A stretch of 64,000 bases of DNA from Bacteroidota bacterium (GCA_947456625.1 CANGQJ010000003.1:140294-204293); one strand, 5' to 3'; counted from the stretch's first letter, positions 55,106 to 63,299 are shown. Notes: a model not told the origin generated them from the sequence alone. Program-made: numbers and translations.

Positions 55106-55750
55106 TTATATTGATTTGAGAAACTTATGAGAACCATCACAATTAGGCATGCGCTTGGAAAGTCCACAGGTACAATCGTTCATGCCTTTGCCGCACATTA
55201 TTTTAGGAATCACTTTTTCAATTCTATTAATTATTGTCTGTGCATTTTTTGATCCAGAAAAATAGATAAGATAGGCTCTTTGACGTCCAGGCGTTAATGC
55301 ATTAAAGGCATTTTTTAATTTTGTGTCTTTTTTAAAAAACTGCTGTAGCTCAGCGGGAAGTAATAATTGTGGAGTTTTGGGCTTTACAATTTTTACTCCA
55401 TTTTTTTCAAGTTCAATTGCCTGCTTAATAAATAACTTTATTATTTTGCTTTGTTTATTAATAGTTGTTAAAGAATCAAATTTCATCCATCTTCCAGATT
55501 GTGTATGCTCACCAGGCAGTATTAATAAACCATTAGGATCCGACAAAGCAGCCCCATTAAAAATATTTAATGCACAATGCTCTTTTAAAGTAGCAATGCC
55601 AACTATGTTTTTACCATTGTGCGAATAACATGGTCTTGCCCATTTAAAATCCTCTTCTAGTTCAGTTGTTACAAGTATTTCTCTTAATAAATTGGCTTCA
55701 GCTTTCCAATTTTTTAGTTTGCTTAAATAGGCGTCTACCTTTGCATTCAT
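55106..55750 (-). CDS. YdeI/DUF1801-family protein with a C-terminal CDGSH iron-sulfur motif
   Basis: The 214-residue protein has an N-terminal DUF1801-like domain (about 1-120; EEDFKWARPCYSHNGK, ALNIFNGAAL), a YdeI/OmdA-type helical segment (about 130-185; LTPGRQRAYLIYFSGSKNAQT) and a short C-terminal CDGSH motif, Cys193, Cys195, Cys204 and His208 (CTCGLSKRMPNCDGSH). All four 2Fe-2S ligands are present. YdeI is linked to antimicrobial-peptide resistance in Bacillus; here the added cluster suggests redox or iron sensing. It follows the racemase-like gene's start region with its own start 47 bases from that gene. Confidence 0.85.
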   Translation of the reverse strand: MNAKVDAYLSKLKNWKAEANLLREILVTTELEEDFKWARPCYSHNGKNIVGIATLKEHCALNIFNGAALSDPNGLLILPGEHTQSGRWMKFDSLTTINKQSKIIKLFIKQAIELEKNGVKIVKPKTPQLLLPAELQQFFKKDTKLKNAFNALTPGRQRAYLIYFSGSKNAQTIINRIEKVIPKIMCGKGMNDCTCGLSKRMPNCDGSHKFLKSI

Positions 55751-55793
55751 AATTCTAAAAATCTTTTTTGAATATAATTATTCAATTGGCTAT

Positions 55794-57104
55794 TTATAAA
55801 TTAGGGAGTTTATATCCATTGTGGTACTGCTTCATATAATACTCCGCATGAATAGCAGGTTGGGTAAACTCATGTTTATTTTCGTCCCAACTAATTTTCT
55901 TACCTGACCTAAAAGCAATATTTCCCATTTGAGCAACTGTTGCAATATGAGCACCCTCCTCTATGGAACAATGCAATGATGCAGGATTGTTGTTACGAAT
56001 AGCTGCAATAAAATTTTCCCAATGTAAATCCACGCCACTATCCTGCACTTTTGCCAATGGTTTTACTACTTTATTTTTTGACTGAGTTTCCTCAATCACT
56101 TCCCATCCTTGTCGGTCTAAAATTAAAGTGCCATTGTTTCCAATAAATGCAATACCATGATTGCGGTTATAAGATCCATTGTCAATTCCCATTGCCGAAT
56201 CCCATACTAAATTAAATTTATCAAACTCATACAAGGAAGTAAGTGTGTCTGGCGTTTCTTCAGCAAGCTCGGGATATGCAAATTTACCTCCTAATGCACT
56301 CACCGAAATTGGATTGCCTGCTTTCATGCCTTGCACAGCATAATCTAATAAATGTACTCCCCAGTCGGTCATTAAACCGCCTGCATAATCCCAAAACCAT
56401 CTAAAATGAAAATGAAAACGACTTGCATTAAATGTGCGTGTTGGTGCTGGCCCTAACCAAGTTTTATAATCAATATAATCTGGAGGTATACTATCGGCAA
56501 CTACTGGCTGAGGACGCATCCATCCTTGATAACACCACACTTTTGTAGTTCTAATATTTCCAAGCTGTCCCGAGTGTACAAAATCCAAGGCGTCTTTAAA
56601 ATGTTGTTGGCTTCTTTGCCATTGACCTACTTGTACAATTCTGTTGTATCTGTTTTTAGCTTTAATCATTGCATCACATTCCCCAATTGAGTTTCCAGCT
56701 GGCTTTTCAACATATACATGTTTGCCTGCCGCACAAGCCTCTATCATTTGTAAAGCATGCCAATGATCGGGTGTTCCTACAATTACAACATCAATGTCTT
56801 TTCTGTCTAAAATTTTTCGATAGTCCCCGTAAGTGTCAATTTGTGTTACATAGGGCTGTGCTACTAATAATTCTTGTTTGCGTTTACTTAAAACTAATCC
56901 GTCAATATCACATAAAGCTACTACTTGTACATTTTTTACTTTAATTGCAGCCATGGTATTGGACCAACCCATACCATTAACACCAATTGTGGCTACCCGA
57001 ATAATATCGGAAGCAAAAAAATTACTTTTCGCAAAACTTGGGGTTGCAATTAACGCAGCCGAAGCTAAAGACATTTGTTTTAAAAAATCTCTACGATGAT
57101 TCAT
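55794..57104 (-). CDS. Tat-exported Gfo/Idh/MocA-family oxidoreductase
   Basis: The 436-residue NAD(P)-dependent oxidoreductase begins with a twin-arginine signal (HRRDFLKQ, residues 3-10), so it is exported folded with its cofactor. The Rossmann loop is ATIGVNGMGW (about 38-47) and EKPAG (about 133) is the family catalytic motif. Exported Gfo/Idh proteins of Bacteroidota are thought to oxidise sugars or glycosides, some at C3. The sugar isomerase/epimerase gene upstream (51 bases) is probably cotranscribed. An inverted repeat with AAGTATACT lies 12-33 bases before its ATG. Confidence 0.9.
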   Translation of the reverse strand: MNHRRDFLKQMSLASAALIATPSFAKSNFFASDIIRVATIGVNGMGWSNTMAAIKVKNVQVVALCDIDGLVLSKRKQELLVAQPYVTQIDTYGDYRKILDRKDIDVVIVGTPDHWHALQMIEACAAGKHVYVEKPAGNSIGECDAMIKAKNRYNRIVQVGQWQRSQQHFKDALDFVHSGQLGNIRTTKVWCYQGWMRPQPVVADSIPPDYIDYKTWLGPAPTRTFNASRFHFHFRWFWDYAGGLMTDWGVHLLDYAVQGMKAGNPISVSALGGKFAYPELAEETPDTLTSLYEFDKFNLVWDSAMGIDNGSYNRNHGIAFIGNNGTLILDRQGWEVIEETQSKNKVVKPLAKVQDSGVDLHWENFIAAIRNNNPASLHCSIEEGAHIATVAQMGNIAFRSGKKISWDENKHEFTQPAIHAEYYMKQYHNGYKLPNL

Positions 57105-57115
57105 AGGGCAATGAT

Positions 57116-57137
57116 TTAAGTATACTAATATACTTAA
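57116..57137 (-). promoter_or_regulatory. Inverted repeat TTAAGTATA-N4-TATACTTAA
   Basis: Perfect 9-bp arms (57116-57124 and 57129-57137) flank CTAA, 12 bases upstream of the Gfo/Idh start. It contains AAGTATACT, the same 9-mer found before the fucosidase gene at 6212. It may be an operator or an mRNA leader element. Confidence 0.5.
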
Positions 57138-57155
57138 GATTTACATGATACCCTA

Positions 57156-58049
57156 TTATTTAAACCCAATATTAGACAAACCATTATGACTAATTACGAT
57201 AGCCTCTAACGGTGTTTCGTTAAAGCAAGCATCTTGCTCAACGTAATAATATTTCATTCCAGATAATTTTTTTTCTGCTAAAATGCGTTTAAAATCTATT
57301 TTGCCGTTTCCAACTGGAGCAAAAAGTCCTTTTTCATCCATGTCTTTTACATGCCAAATTTTAAAACGACCTGGGTAACGTTTAAAATAGGCAACCGGAT
57401 CTTGTCCTGCTTTTGTTGTCCAAAATAAATCCATTTGAAAGTTAACCACATTCTTATCGCAATGCTCTAATAAATAATCTAAAATTACATTTCCTTCATT
57501 GTCCTTAGTAAATTCAAAGTCGTGGTTGTGGTATAATAATTCCAAACCAGCTGCCTTACATTTTTCGCCAACTTTATTTAATATTTCGGCCAATGTTTTT
57601 GCGTTTCCGCTCATACCCATTCTTCGGGTTGTTGGATTGTTTTGAAACATGCCCATTGGAGGAGTGGGAATTATAAAATATTTAAACCCAACTGCTTTAA
57701 CATCTGCAATTTGTTGATCAATATTATCAAAGTTAACATTGCCCTGATGCGCAGATATTGGCGTTAAATTCATTTCGGCTAACAAAGCTTTAAATTCAAG
57801 GGGCGATAAATTAAAGTACTTCCCATTATTATACTCACAAGCTTCAATGTTTACATAACCTGCTTCTGCTACTTTTTTTAAGGTAGCTCTTGGATCTTTA
57901 GCCATTTGATCTCGAACGGTATATAATGCTAATCCACCAAATGGCTTTTGGGAATTTTGTTTTTTTTCTATTGGTTTGAAAGCAAATAATGACAATGTGA
58001 AAATTGCAAAGCATGTTAAACAGGCTTTGAATAATATTTTAGTTCTCAT
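57156..58049 (-). CDS. Exported sugar phosphate isomerase/epimerase-like protein
   Basis: The 297-residue TIM-barrel protein of the AP-endonuclease-2 superfamily has a signal peptide (about 1-25). Metal-site residues typical of the family appear in NIEACEYN, YHNHDFEF, FQMDLFW and IWHVKDMD. Despite the family name, exported versions probably act on non-phosphorylated sugars or 3-keto sugars. It starts at ATG 58049; only TTG is available further upstream. It lies upstream of the Gfo/Idh gene in the same direction and is divergent from the GH88 gene. Confidence 0.87.
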   Translation of the reverse strand: MRTKILFKACLTCFAIFTLSLFAFKPIEKKQNSQKPFGGLALYTVRDQMAKDPRATLKKVAEAGYVNIEACEYNNGKYFNLSPLEFKALLAEMNLTPISAHQGNVNFDNIDQQIADVKAVGFKYFIIPTPPMGMFQNNPTTRRMGMSGNAKTLAEILNKVGEKCKAAGLELLYHNHDFEFTKDNEGNVILDYLLEHCDKNVVNFQMDLFWTTKAGQDPVAYFKRYPGRFKIWHVKDMDEKGLFAPVGNGKIDFKRILAEKKLSGMKYYYVEQDACFNETPLEAIVISHNGLSNIGFK

Positions 58050-58101
58050 GGCAAGCAATGGTTTAAATTAATTTTTTGATATTCCTAAGATACATAAAAT
58101 T

Positions 58102-58132
58102 TTTGTTTAATGAGGGAACAGGTTTAGTTTTA
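58102..58132 (+). promoter_or_regulatory. Putative promoter of the GH88/GH105-like gene
   Basis: TTTG (58102-58105) and TAGTTTTA (58125-58132, one mismatch to TAnnTTTG) are 19 bases apart. The implied transcript has a leader of about 70 bases that contains the inverted repeat at 58162-58180. Confidence 0.42.
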
Positions 58133-58161
58133 TACTTGTTTTGCCCATTTAATAGTATTAT

Positions 58162-58180
58162 ATTTATTCTAAGAATAAAT
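58162..58180 (+). promoter_or_regulatory. Inverted repeat ATTTATTC-TAA-GAATAAAT in the GH88 leader
   Basis: A perfect 8-bp inverted repeat with a three-base centre lies 31 bases upstream of the start and downstream of the putative promoter, a position suited to a repressor operator. Confidence 0.42.
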
Positions 58181-58211
58181 GGTCTTCCATTTTAATAAAA
58201 ACCAATTGATT

Positions 58212-59339
58212 ATGAAAAAGTTGATTATCTGTTTGTTTATCTCAAGCCAAATATTTGCTCAAAACAATTTGATAAATTTTCCTGCCAACGCAAATCCAAA
58301 AACTGTAGGAAAAAGAACTGCCGAAAGATTCATGTCTATGCCCCATTCTCAATATGGAAGGCCATTTCCCAATCCACCTGCTACTCAAATAACCTATCCA
58401 GATGTATGCGCTTGGTTGGGCACGCTTAATTTTTCTCTTATAACAAAGGACACTAATTTAACATCAAGAGTAACAGCAAAAACATTGTTATTGTTAAAAG
58501 AAGAGGCAAACTTTCAGCCAAAATTAAACCATGTTGACAATTTTGTTTTTGGCGCTGTGCCTTTAGCTGTTTACAAACAATCTGGTAATGAGGATTTAAA
58601 AAAACTGGGCCTTAAATATGCCAACGACGAATTTAAAACTTTAAGCCCAGAGGAGTATAATGCACTTAGTCCTGAAGTGCGTACATGGTATGCCAATGGA
58701 TATAGTTGGGTGACCAGGTTTTGGATGGATGATATGTATATGATTACTGCAGTGCAAGCAAGTGCATATGATGTAACAAAAGATATTAAATATTTAAATA
58801 GAGCCGCCTATGAGATGGTTGCTTATTTAGACACTTTACAAAATAAAGACGGCTTATTTTATCATGCACCCGATGTGCCATTTTATTGGGGCCGAGGAGA
58901 TGGTTGGCTTGCAGCTGGTATGGCTAATTTATTAAAAGTGCTTCCAAAAGACCATCCCAACAGGCCAAGAATTATGAAAGGATATTTAGATATGATGAAG
59001 GTGTTATTAAAGTATCAAGATAAAAATGGCATGTGGCATCAATTAATTAATGATCCAAATGCATGGGCTGAAACTTCATGTACAGGTATGTTTACTTACG
59101 CTTTTATTGTTGGCGTAAAAAAAGGTTGGTTGCCGGATAATACTTATGGCAAAGCAGCTAGAAAGGCTTGGATACAATTACAAACTTATATTAATGAAAA
59201 TGGAGACCTTACAGAAATTTGTGAAGGCACAAATAAAAAAAATGACCATCAATATTATTTAGATCGTAAAAAATATACTGGAGATTTACACGGCCAAGCA
59301 CCTTTATTGTGGTGCGCAACTGCTTTATTAGAAAAATAA
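58212..59339 (+). CDS. Exported GH88/GH105-family unsaturated glucuronyl/rhamnogalacturonyl hydrolase
   Basis: The 375-residue enzyme has a signal peptide (1-17, ending QIFAQ) and an alpha6/alpha6 barrel of the GH88/GH105 clan, which removes unsaturated uronic acids left by polysaccharide lyases, as YesR/YteR do for rhamnogalacturonan. Recognisable segments are RFWMDDMYMI, with the family Asp, FYWGRGDGWLAAGMANLL and ETSCTGMFTYAF. I chose ATG 58212 because the signal peptide begins there. No polysaccharide lyase is present in this window. Confidence 0.88.
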   Translation: MKKLIICLFISSQIFAQNNLINFPANANPKTVGKRTAERFMSMPHSQYGRPFPNPPATQITYPDVCAWLGTLNFSLITKDTNLTSRVTAKTLLLLKEEANFQPKLNHVDNFVFGAVPLAVYKQSGNEDLKKLGLKYANDEFKTLSPEEYNALSPEVRTWYANGYSWVTRFWMDDMYMITAVQASAYDVTKDIKYLNRAAYEMVAYLDTLQNKDGLFYHAPDVPFYWGRGDGWLAAGMANLLKVLPKDHPNRPRIMKGYLDMMKVLLKYQDKNGMWHQLINDPNAWAETSCTGMFTYAFIVGVKKGWLPDNTYGKAARKAWIQLQTYINENGDLTEICEGTNKKNDHQYYLDRKKYTGDLHGQAPLLWCATALLEK

Positions 59340-59366
59340 AAATTTTATTATTATAATTAAAATATC

Positions 59367-60257
59367 ATGTTAAAAAAAATTATTACATTTTTCGTAATTG
59401 CAATATCAACTTCGTTTTCACTTCAAGCTCAAAATAAAGTAGTGCCAATTTACAATGGAGCTGCGCCAGGCTCCGAAAGCTGGAATTGGGAAGAAGGCAT
59501 TAATGAAAGCAACACTTGGAGAACTCAAGTAGTTTATAATGTTACAAAGCCAAGCTTAACTGTTTTTGCACCAGACCCGGCCATTGCTAATGGAACAGCT
59601 ATTGTAATTTGTCCTGGTGGAGGATTTATTGCATTGGCAATGGGCAATGAAGGTTATGATGTTGCCAATTGGTTAGTGAAAAAAGGGGTTACTTGTTTTG
59701 TATTAAAATATCGTCTTGCTCATGTACCTAATAACGACCCTATTAAATATTTTAACGACGCAGTACATGACGGGGACAAAGACAAACAAAAGGCACAACA
59801 GGAAGCTATGCCAATGTGTATTGCAGATGGTAAAGTAGCCATTGCGTATGTTAGAGCGCATGCAAAAGAGTATCATATCAATTCAGATAAAATTGGCATA
59901 TTGGGCTTTTCCGCTGGTGGCACTATTGCAGCATCTGCTGCATTTAATTATACTCCAGAAAACAAGCCTAATTTTGTAGCGCCTATTTATGCATTTTTCC
60001 CAAAGGAAATGCAAGGCAAAGTTTTACCAGATGCACCTCCTATGTTTATAACGGTTGCAGCAAATGACCCATTAAAACTTCAACCCCATAGTATTGATTT
60101 ATTTACAGCATGGAATACTGCTAAAAAAGATGCGGAGCTTCATGTATACAATCAAGGTAGTCATGGTTTTGGCATGCGTGTTCAACACACTACCAGCGAT
60201 ACTTGGATTGAAAGATACTCCGACTGGTTAGGGGTTCAGGGTTTATTAAAAAAGTAA
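59367..60257 (+). CDS. Exported alpha/beta hydrolase, acetyl-esterase-like
   Basis: The 296-residue protein has a signal peptide (1-21, ending SLQAQ) and an alpha/beta hydrolase domain with the HGG-like oxyanion segment VICPGGGF (80-87), nucleophile Ser182 in GFSAGG and final NQGSHGFGM with the His. The pattern fits carbohydrate acetyl esterases (xylan or pectin). It follows the GH88-like gene by 27 bases and would complement it by removing acetyl groups from plant-type polysaccharide fragments. Confidence 0.87.
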   Translation: MLKKIITFFVIAISTSFSLQAQNKVVPIYNGAAPGSESWNWEEGINESNTWRTQVVYNVTKPSLTVFAPDPAIANGTAIVICPGGGFIALAMGNEGYDVANWLVKKGVTCFVLKYRLAHVPNNDPIKYFNDAVHDGDKDKQKAQQEAMPMCIADGKVAIAYVRAHAKEYHINSDKIGILGFSAGGTIAASAAFNYTPENKPNFVAPIYAFFPKEMQGKVLPDAPPMFITVAANDPLKLQPHSIDLFTAWNTAKKDAELHVYNQGSHGFGMRVQHTTSDTWIERYSDWLGVQGLLKK

Positions 60258-60322
60258 TTTACATAAGAACTACAAAAAAATAAAGTCTAAACTAATTGGT
60301 TAATCTTTAATGCGTTTTGAAA

Positions 60323-61618
60323 TTACAAATTTTTTCTTACCAATTTGGTTGAAAAGTAGATTAATGTGAATACGACAATAAAAATCATTAAGCTAATAAT
60401 TTCCAGCCTTGATAAATTAGAAAGTAACCACAGAATTACACCAACTGCAAGTAGTGGTATAATAATACCTCCAGGTATTTGGAAGGTTTTTTCCAAAGTT
60501 GGAGAACCACTTTTTCTTAATTTGATTGTTGATAGTATCACCCCCAGATATATTAATAGTGTTGAAGCTCCAGAAATAATTGCTAGTTGTTTAAATCCTC
60601 CTATTGACGCAAATAATAAACCTAAAACAGTATAAAAGAGGATTGCAATGTATGGTGTAAAGTATTTAGTATGAACTTTTTCAAACACTTTTGGCATTAA
60701 ACTGTCTTGTGCACCTGCATAGAGCACTCTTGGGGTTGAAAATATGGAACCACCTAAATTGCCAAACATTGAAATGGCAATAGCTATAATCGTTATAATA
60801 ATTCCAAACTTACCAGCAATAATTTCTGCAACTGCTCCCAAAGGAGCGTCTTTATGTGATACAAGTGTATTTCCTAAAACTCCTTGAGTTACCACTTGAA
60901 TAGAGATATAAATAATAAGTACAGCTGAGATTCCGAAAAAAATACCAAGTGGTATAGTACGCTTTGCATTCTTTATTTCTCCACTATTGGCCATTGGATA
61001 TTCAACACCAAAAAAAGCAAATATTAATAGCAAAGAAGCGTTACCAATGTTACCAACCGTTGGAGTAATGGTCCATACTAAGTTTTCAGAAGAAATAAAG
61101 CTTGTTCCAATAACAATAAGAAGTATTAGAGGAATAAGCTTAACAAAAGTGGTTAGTTCAATAAATTTCATGCTATTTTTAGTACTTCGGATGTTGATTA
61201 AAGCAAGTATTCCAAAAATAAAAACGAAAAATAAAATTCTGTATAGTTCAGTTCCAAATAAAGGGGAAAAATATTTCAAAGTATCCGCAAGTCCATTTGC
61301 CACAGCGGCATCTGATAACATTGCAGTTCCAAACCAAAATAAGTTATTGGCTATAAATCCGGGGAAGGGCCCAAATGCGGTTTCAATATAGGTATAGGTC
61401 CCGCCGTTTGAGGTTACCTTACTACCTACTTCAGCAAAACATAGCGCAATTAGGAACATTAGTATACCACAAAATATGTAAGCCACTATGGCTGCTGCTC
61501 CAAGATTTTCAGAAATAATTGCAGGAATTATAAAAATCCCTGTTCCAATTGTCATATTGATAATTGCAAGACTGAGCGAAAGTACTCCTATCTCTCTTTT
61601 TAATTTCTCTTTTTCCAT
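60323..61618 (-). CDS. APC-family amino-acid permease
   Basis: The 431-residue inner-membrane transporter has about twelve hydrophobic segments and the APC motif TIGTGIFIIPA in helix 1 (about 23-33), FAEVGSKVTSNGGTYTY in helix 3 region and a downstream FGVEYPMANSGEIKN. It resembles the AAT/YfnA-type neutral or serine/threonine permeases more than the AdiC-type one at 11.4 kb. No metabolic partner adjoins it. The next plus-strand genes are the HigBA module. Confidence 0.88.
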   Translation of the reverse strand: MEKEKLKREIGVLSLSLAIINMTIGTGIFIIPAIISENLGAAAIVAYIFCGILMFLIALCFAEVGSKVTSNGGTYTYIETAFGPFPGFIANNLFWFGTAMLSDAAVANGLADTLKYFSPLFGTELYRILFFVFIFGILALINIRSTKNSMKFIELTTFVKLIPLILLIVIGTSFISSENLVWTITPTVGNIGNASLLLIFAFFGVEYPMANSGEIKNAKRTIPLGIFFGISAVLIIYISIQVVTQGVLGNTLVSHKDAPLGAVAEIIAGKFGIIITIIAIAISMFGNLGGSIFSTPRVLYAGAQDSLMPKVFEKVHTKYFTPYIAILFYTVLGLLFASIGGFKQLAIISGASTLLIYLGVILSTIKLRKSGSPTLEKTFQIPGGIIIPLLAVGVILWLLSNLSRLEIISLMIFIVVFTLIYFSTKLVRKNL

Positions 61619-61744
61619 AATTACTGCCGTAACTGCTGCTGATTTAAAATTATGAAAATAATATTTGATTCTGACACCTATTTTATAAAATCAAGCTGAA
61701 ACTGACAGCACCAAAATTGCAGCTTTTTCAAAATAGATTGAATT

Positions 61745-61758
61745 TAGAAAGTTTTCTA
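61745..61758 (+). promoter_or_regulatory. Palindrome TAGAAA-GT-TTTCTA upstream of higBA
   Basis: A 14-base palindrome ends 25 bases before the higB start. Antitoxin operators are typically palindromes near the promoter of their own operon, so HigA binding is a reasonable inference. Confidence 0.4.
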
Positions 61759-61783
61759 TTAGTAAACTTATTATTTTTGTGTT

Positions 61784-62092
61784 GTGTTTAATATTATCAC
61801 CCGAAGAACGCTTCTAGCATATGCCAAAAAATCCCCTATGGCAAGGGTTGCTTTATTTGAATGGTATCATGAATTAGTGATATCGGATTTTAAAAGTTTT
61901 AATGAGCTTAAAAAGGAATATGGAAATGTAAGTTTAGTGAGTGATGATAGAGTTGTATTTAATATAATGGGTAATCAATATAGATTAGTAGTAAGGATTG
62001 TGTTTGAGTTTAAAGCGATACAGATCAAATGGTTTGGACCACATAGTGACTATGATAAAATAGCTGTAACAACAATACAATATAAAAAATAA
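61784..62092 (+). CDS. higB: HigB-type mRNA interferase toxin
   Basis: This 102-residue protein matches the HigB family of RelE-fold ribosome-dependent endoribonucleases, with ITRRTLLAYAKKSP at the start, SFNELKKEYGNVS in the middle and the strand pair FNIMGNQYRLVVRI, IQIKWFGPHSDYDKI. The start is GTG at 61784. It is followed by its antitoxin after four bases in the toxin-first order usual for higBA. A 14-base palindrome lies upstream. Confidence 0.9.
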   Translation: MFNIITRRTLLAYAKKSPMARVALFEWYHELVISDFKSFNELKKEYGNVSLVSDDRVVFNIMGNQYRLVVRIVFEFKAIQIKWFGPHSDYDKIAVTTIQYKK

Positions 62093-62096
62093 GGAT

Positions 62097-62453
62097 ATGG
62101 AATTGAAAATTATAAAGTCTAAAAAACAGTATGAGCAATACCTTGATTGGGTAGATGTTCAGTTTGATCATAAGGTTAAATCTACTACTCCACAAGGCGA
62201 AAAGCTAGAAGTAGCCCTCCTATTAATTAAACAATATGAAGATACCAACTACCCCATTCCACTTCCAGATCCAATTGATGCTATTAAAGTAAAGATGAAT
62301 GAGTTAGGATTGAAGAATAAAGATCTTGTTGGCAAAGTGGGTAGTAAGGGATATGTATCTTCTTTACTCAACAAAAAGAAGCCATTAACGCTTGAGTTAG
62401 CTAAGTTGTTTCATCAAGAATTAAATATCCCAGCTGAGGTATTATTATCATAG
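62097..62453 (+). CDS. higA: HigA-type XRE antitoxin
   Basis: The 118-residue protein has a helical N-terminal part (EQYLDWVDVQFDHK) and a C-terminal helix-turn-helix of the Cro/C1 type (KMNELGLKNKDLVGKVGSKGYVSSLLNKKKPLT in parts, about 69-101). It is expected to neutralise HigB and repress the operon. ATG 62097 follows higB by four bases, and an AAGGAT Shine-Dalgarno-like sequence sits at 62091. Confidence 0.9.
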   Translation: MELKIIKSKKQYEQYLDWVDVQFDHKVKSTTPQGEKLEVALLLIKQYEDTNYPIPLPDPIDAIKVKMNELGLKNKDLVGKVGSKGYVSSLLNKKKPLTLELAKLFHQELNIPAEVLLS

Positions 62454-62458
62454 TTGCA

Positions 62459-62487
62459 ACTTGAAGTCGCAAATTGCGACCTCAAGT
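62459..62487. terminator. Hairpin between the two convergent TA modules
   Basis: ACTTGAAGTCGCAA and TTGCGACCTCAAGT form a nearly perfect 14-bp stem around a single central base; the one imperfect pair is G-U in minus-strand RNA. A palindromic GTTGCAAC precedes it (62453-62460). It fills most of the 44-base gap between two convergent antitoxin genes. No strong T-run follows, so termination is likely but not certain. Confidence 0.55.
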
Positions 62488-62497
62488 ATATTTAGTA

Positions 62498-62800
62498 TTA
62501 GTTAACAGAAACCTCAACTGTTTTACCTAGTCCAAATTCAAGCAACCTGTATAAAGTAGAAAGCTGAATATCTGTTTTACCATTTTCAATTCTAGAGATA
62601 AAACTTTTTTTGGCTCCAATCTTATCTGCTAATTGCTCCTGCGTCATTTTAGCATTTTTTCTTTCTTCTTTTATTAACTCTCCTATAAGAAAGGCTTTTG
62701 CTTTAATTTCAAATTCAGTTCTCCTCTCTGAACCTCTTTCACCATAACGTCCAGTTAAATGCTCATTAAAATTTGTAATATTATTTTCTTTCTTTGCCAT
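62498..62800 (-). CDS. XRE-family antitoxin
   Basis: The 100-residue protein has a polar N-terminus (about 1-35) and a clear Cro/C1 helix-turn-helix (MTQEQLADKIGAKKSFISRIENGKTD in parts, about 53-78) with a short tail. It follows the RelE/Gp49-like toxin by seven bases and should act as its antitoxin and repressor. A 10-base palindrome AAGTTAACTT upstream of the toxin gene (63167-63176) is a candidate binding site. Confidence 0.88.
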   Translation of the reverse strand: MAKKENNITNFNEHLTGRYGERGSERRTEFEIKAKAFLIGELIKEERKNAKMTQEQLADKIGAKKSFISRIENGKTDIQLSTLYRLLEFGLGKTVEVSVN

Positions 62801-62807
62801 TACTTAT

Positions 62808-63149
62808 TTATTTAGTCGTGCTTAAATATTCCTTCATTAATTTATTCGCCATCTCAATTTCTTTAAGCGAAGTTTTTTGTGTTTTCTTTTGATAACCATT
62901 TAATAAAACAACAATTTTCCCTTTATCAAAAAAACAGAATATTCTAAAAATATTGTTGCTATGTTCAACTCTTATTTCAAACAATCTTTTTTGTCCTTCT
63001 ATATGTTTTAAAAACTTCTCAGAAACTTTATCGATATGAGTTAGTAAGAATAAAACGTAATCAATTTTTTCTTTAGCTTTCTCAGATTGCTTATCAAAAA
63101 ATTCATGAAAATGATGTCTATAAAAAACCAGCTCTCTAACTTGATTCAT
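62808..63149 (-). CDS. RelE-superfamily toxin, Gp49/HigB-like
   Basis: The 113-residue protein matches the phage-derived Gp49-like toxins: FHEFFDKQSEKAKEKIDYVLFLL helix, then KFLKHIEGQKRLFEIRVEHSNNIFRIFCFFD strands (in parts) and a late NGYQKKTQKTSLKEIEMA helix. Arg and Lys residues on the strands fit an mRNA-cleaving RelE-like surface. The order toxin then antitoxin resembles higBA. The palindrome AAGTTAACTT and a TAACTTTG -7-like box are directly upstream. Confidence 0.88.
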   Translation of the reverse strand: MNQVRELVFYRHHFHEFFDKQSEKAKEKIDYVLFLLTHIDKVSEKFLKHIEGQKRLFEIRVEHSNNIFRIFCFFDKGKIVVLLNGYQKKTQKTSLKEIEMANKLMKEYLSTTK

Positions 63150-63164
63150 AGAATCCTTCGTTTA

Positions 63165-63176
63165 CAAAGTTAACTT
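63165..63176 (-). promoter_or_regulatory. Palindrome overlapping a -7-like box before the second TA operon
   Basis: AAGTTAACTT (63167-63176) is a perfect 10-base palindrome that overlaps TAACTTTG (minus strand, 63165-63172), an exact match to TAnnTTTG. The implied leader is about ten bases. This is the expected layout for autorepression by the antitoxin. The rest of 63150-63299 holds no gene that I can see. Confidence 0.45.
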
Positions 63177-63299
63177 AAAATGGAACTTTTATGAATTATT
63201 TTTTGAATTTCATTGAAAATGAATATCTGAAGGAAAATGAATAGAAAACAGCGTATTTATACGCTGACAAGAAAACCCTAACTCACTAATAACCAATAA

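Noticed and set aside
61772..61779. TATTTTTG as -7 box of higBA
   Set aside because: It would place the transcription start at or after the GTG start codon, so a promoter further upstream is more likely.
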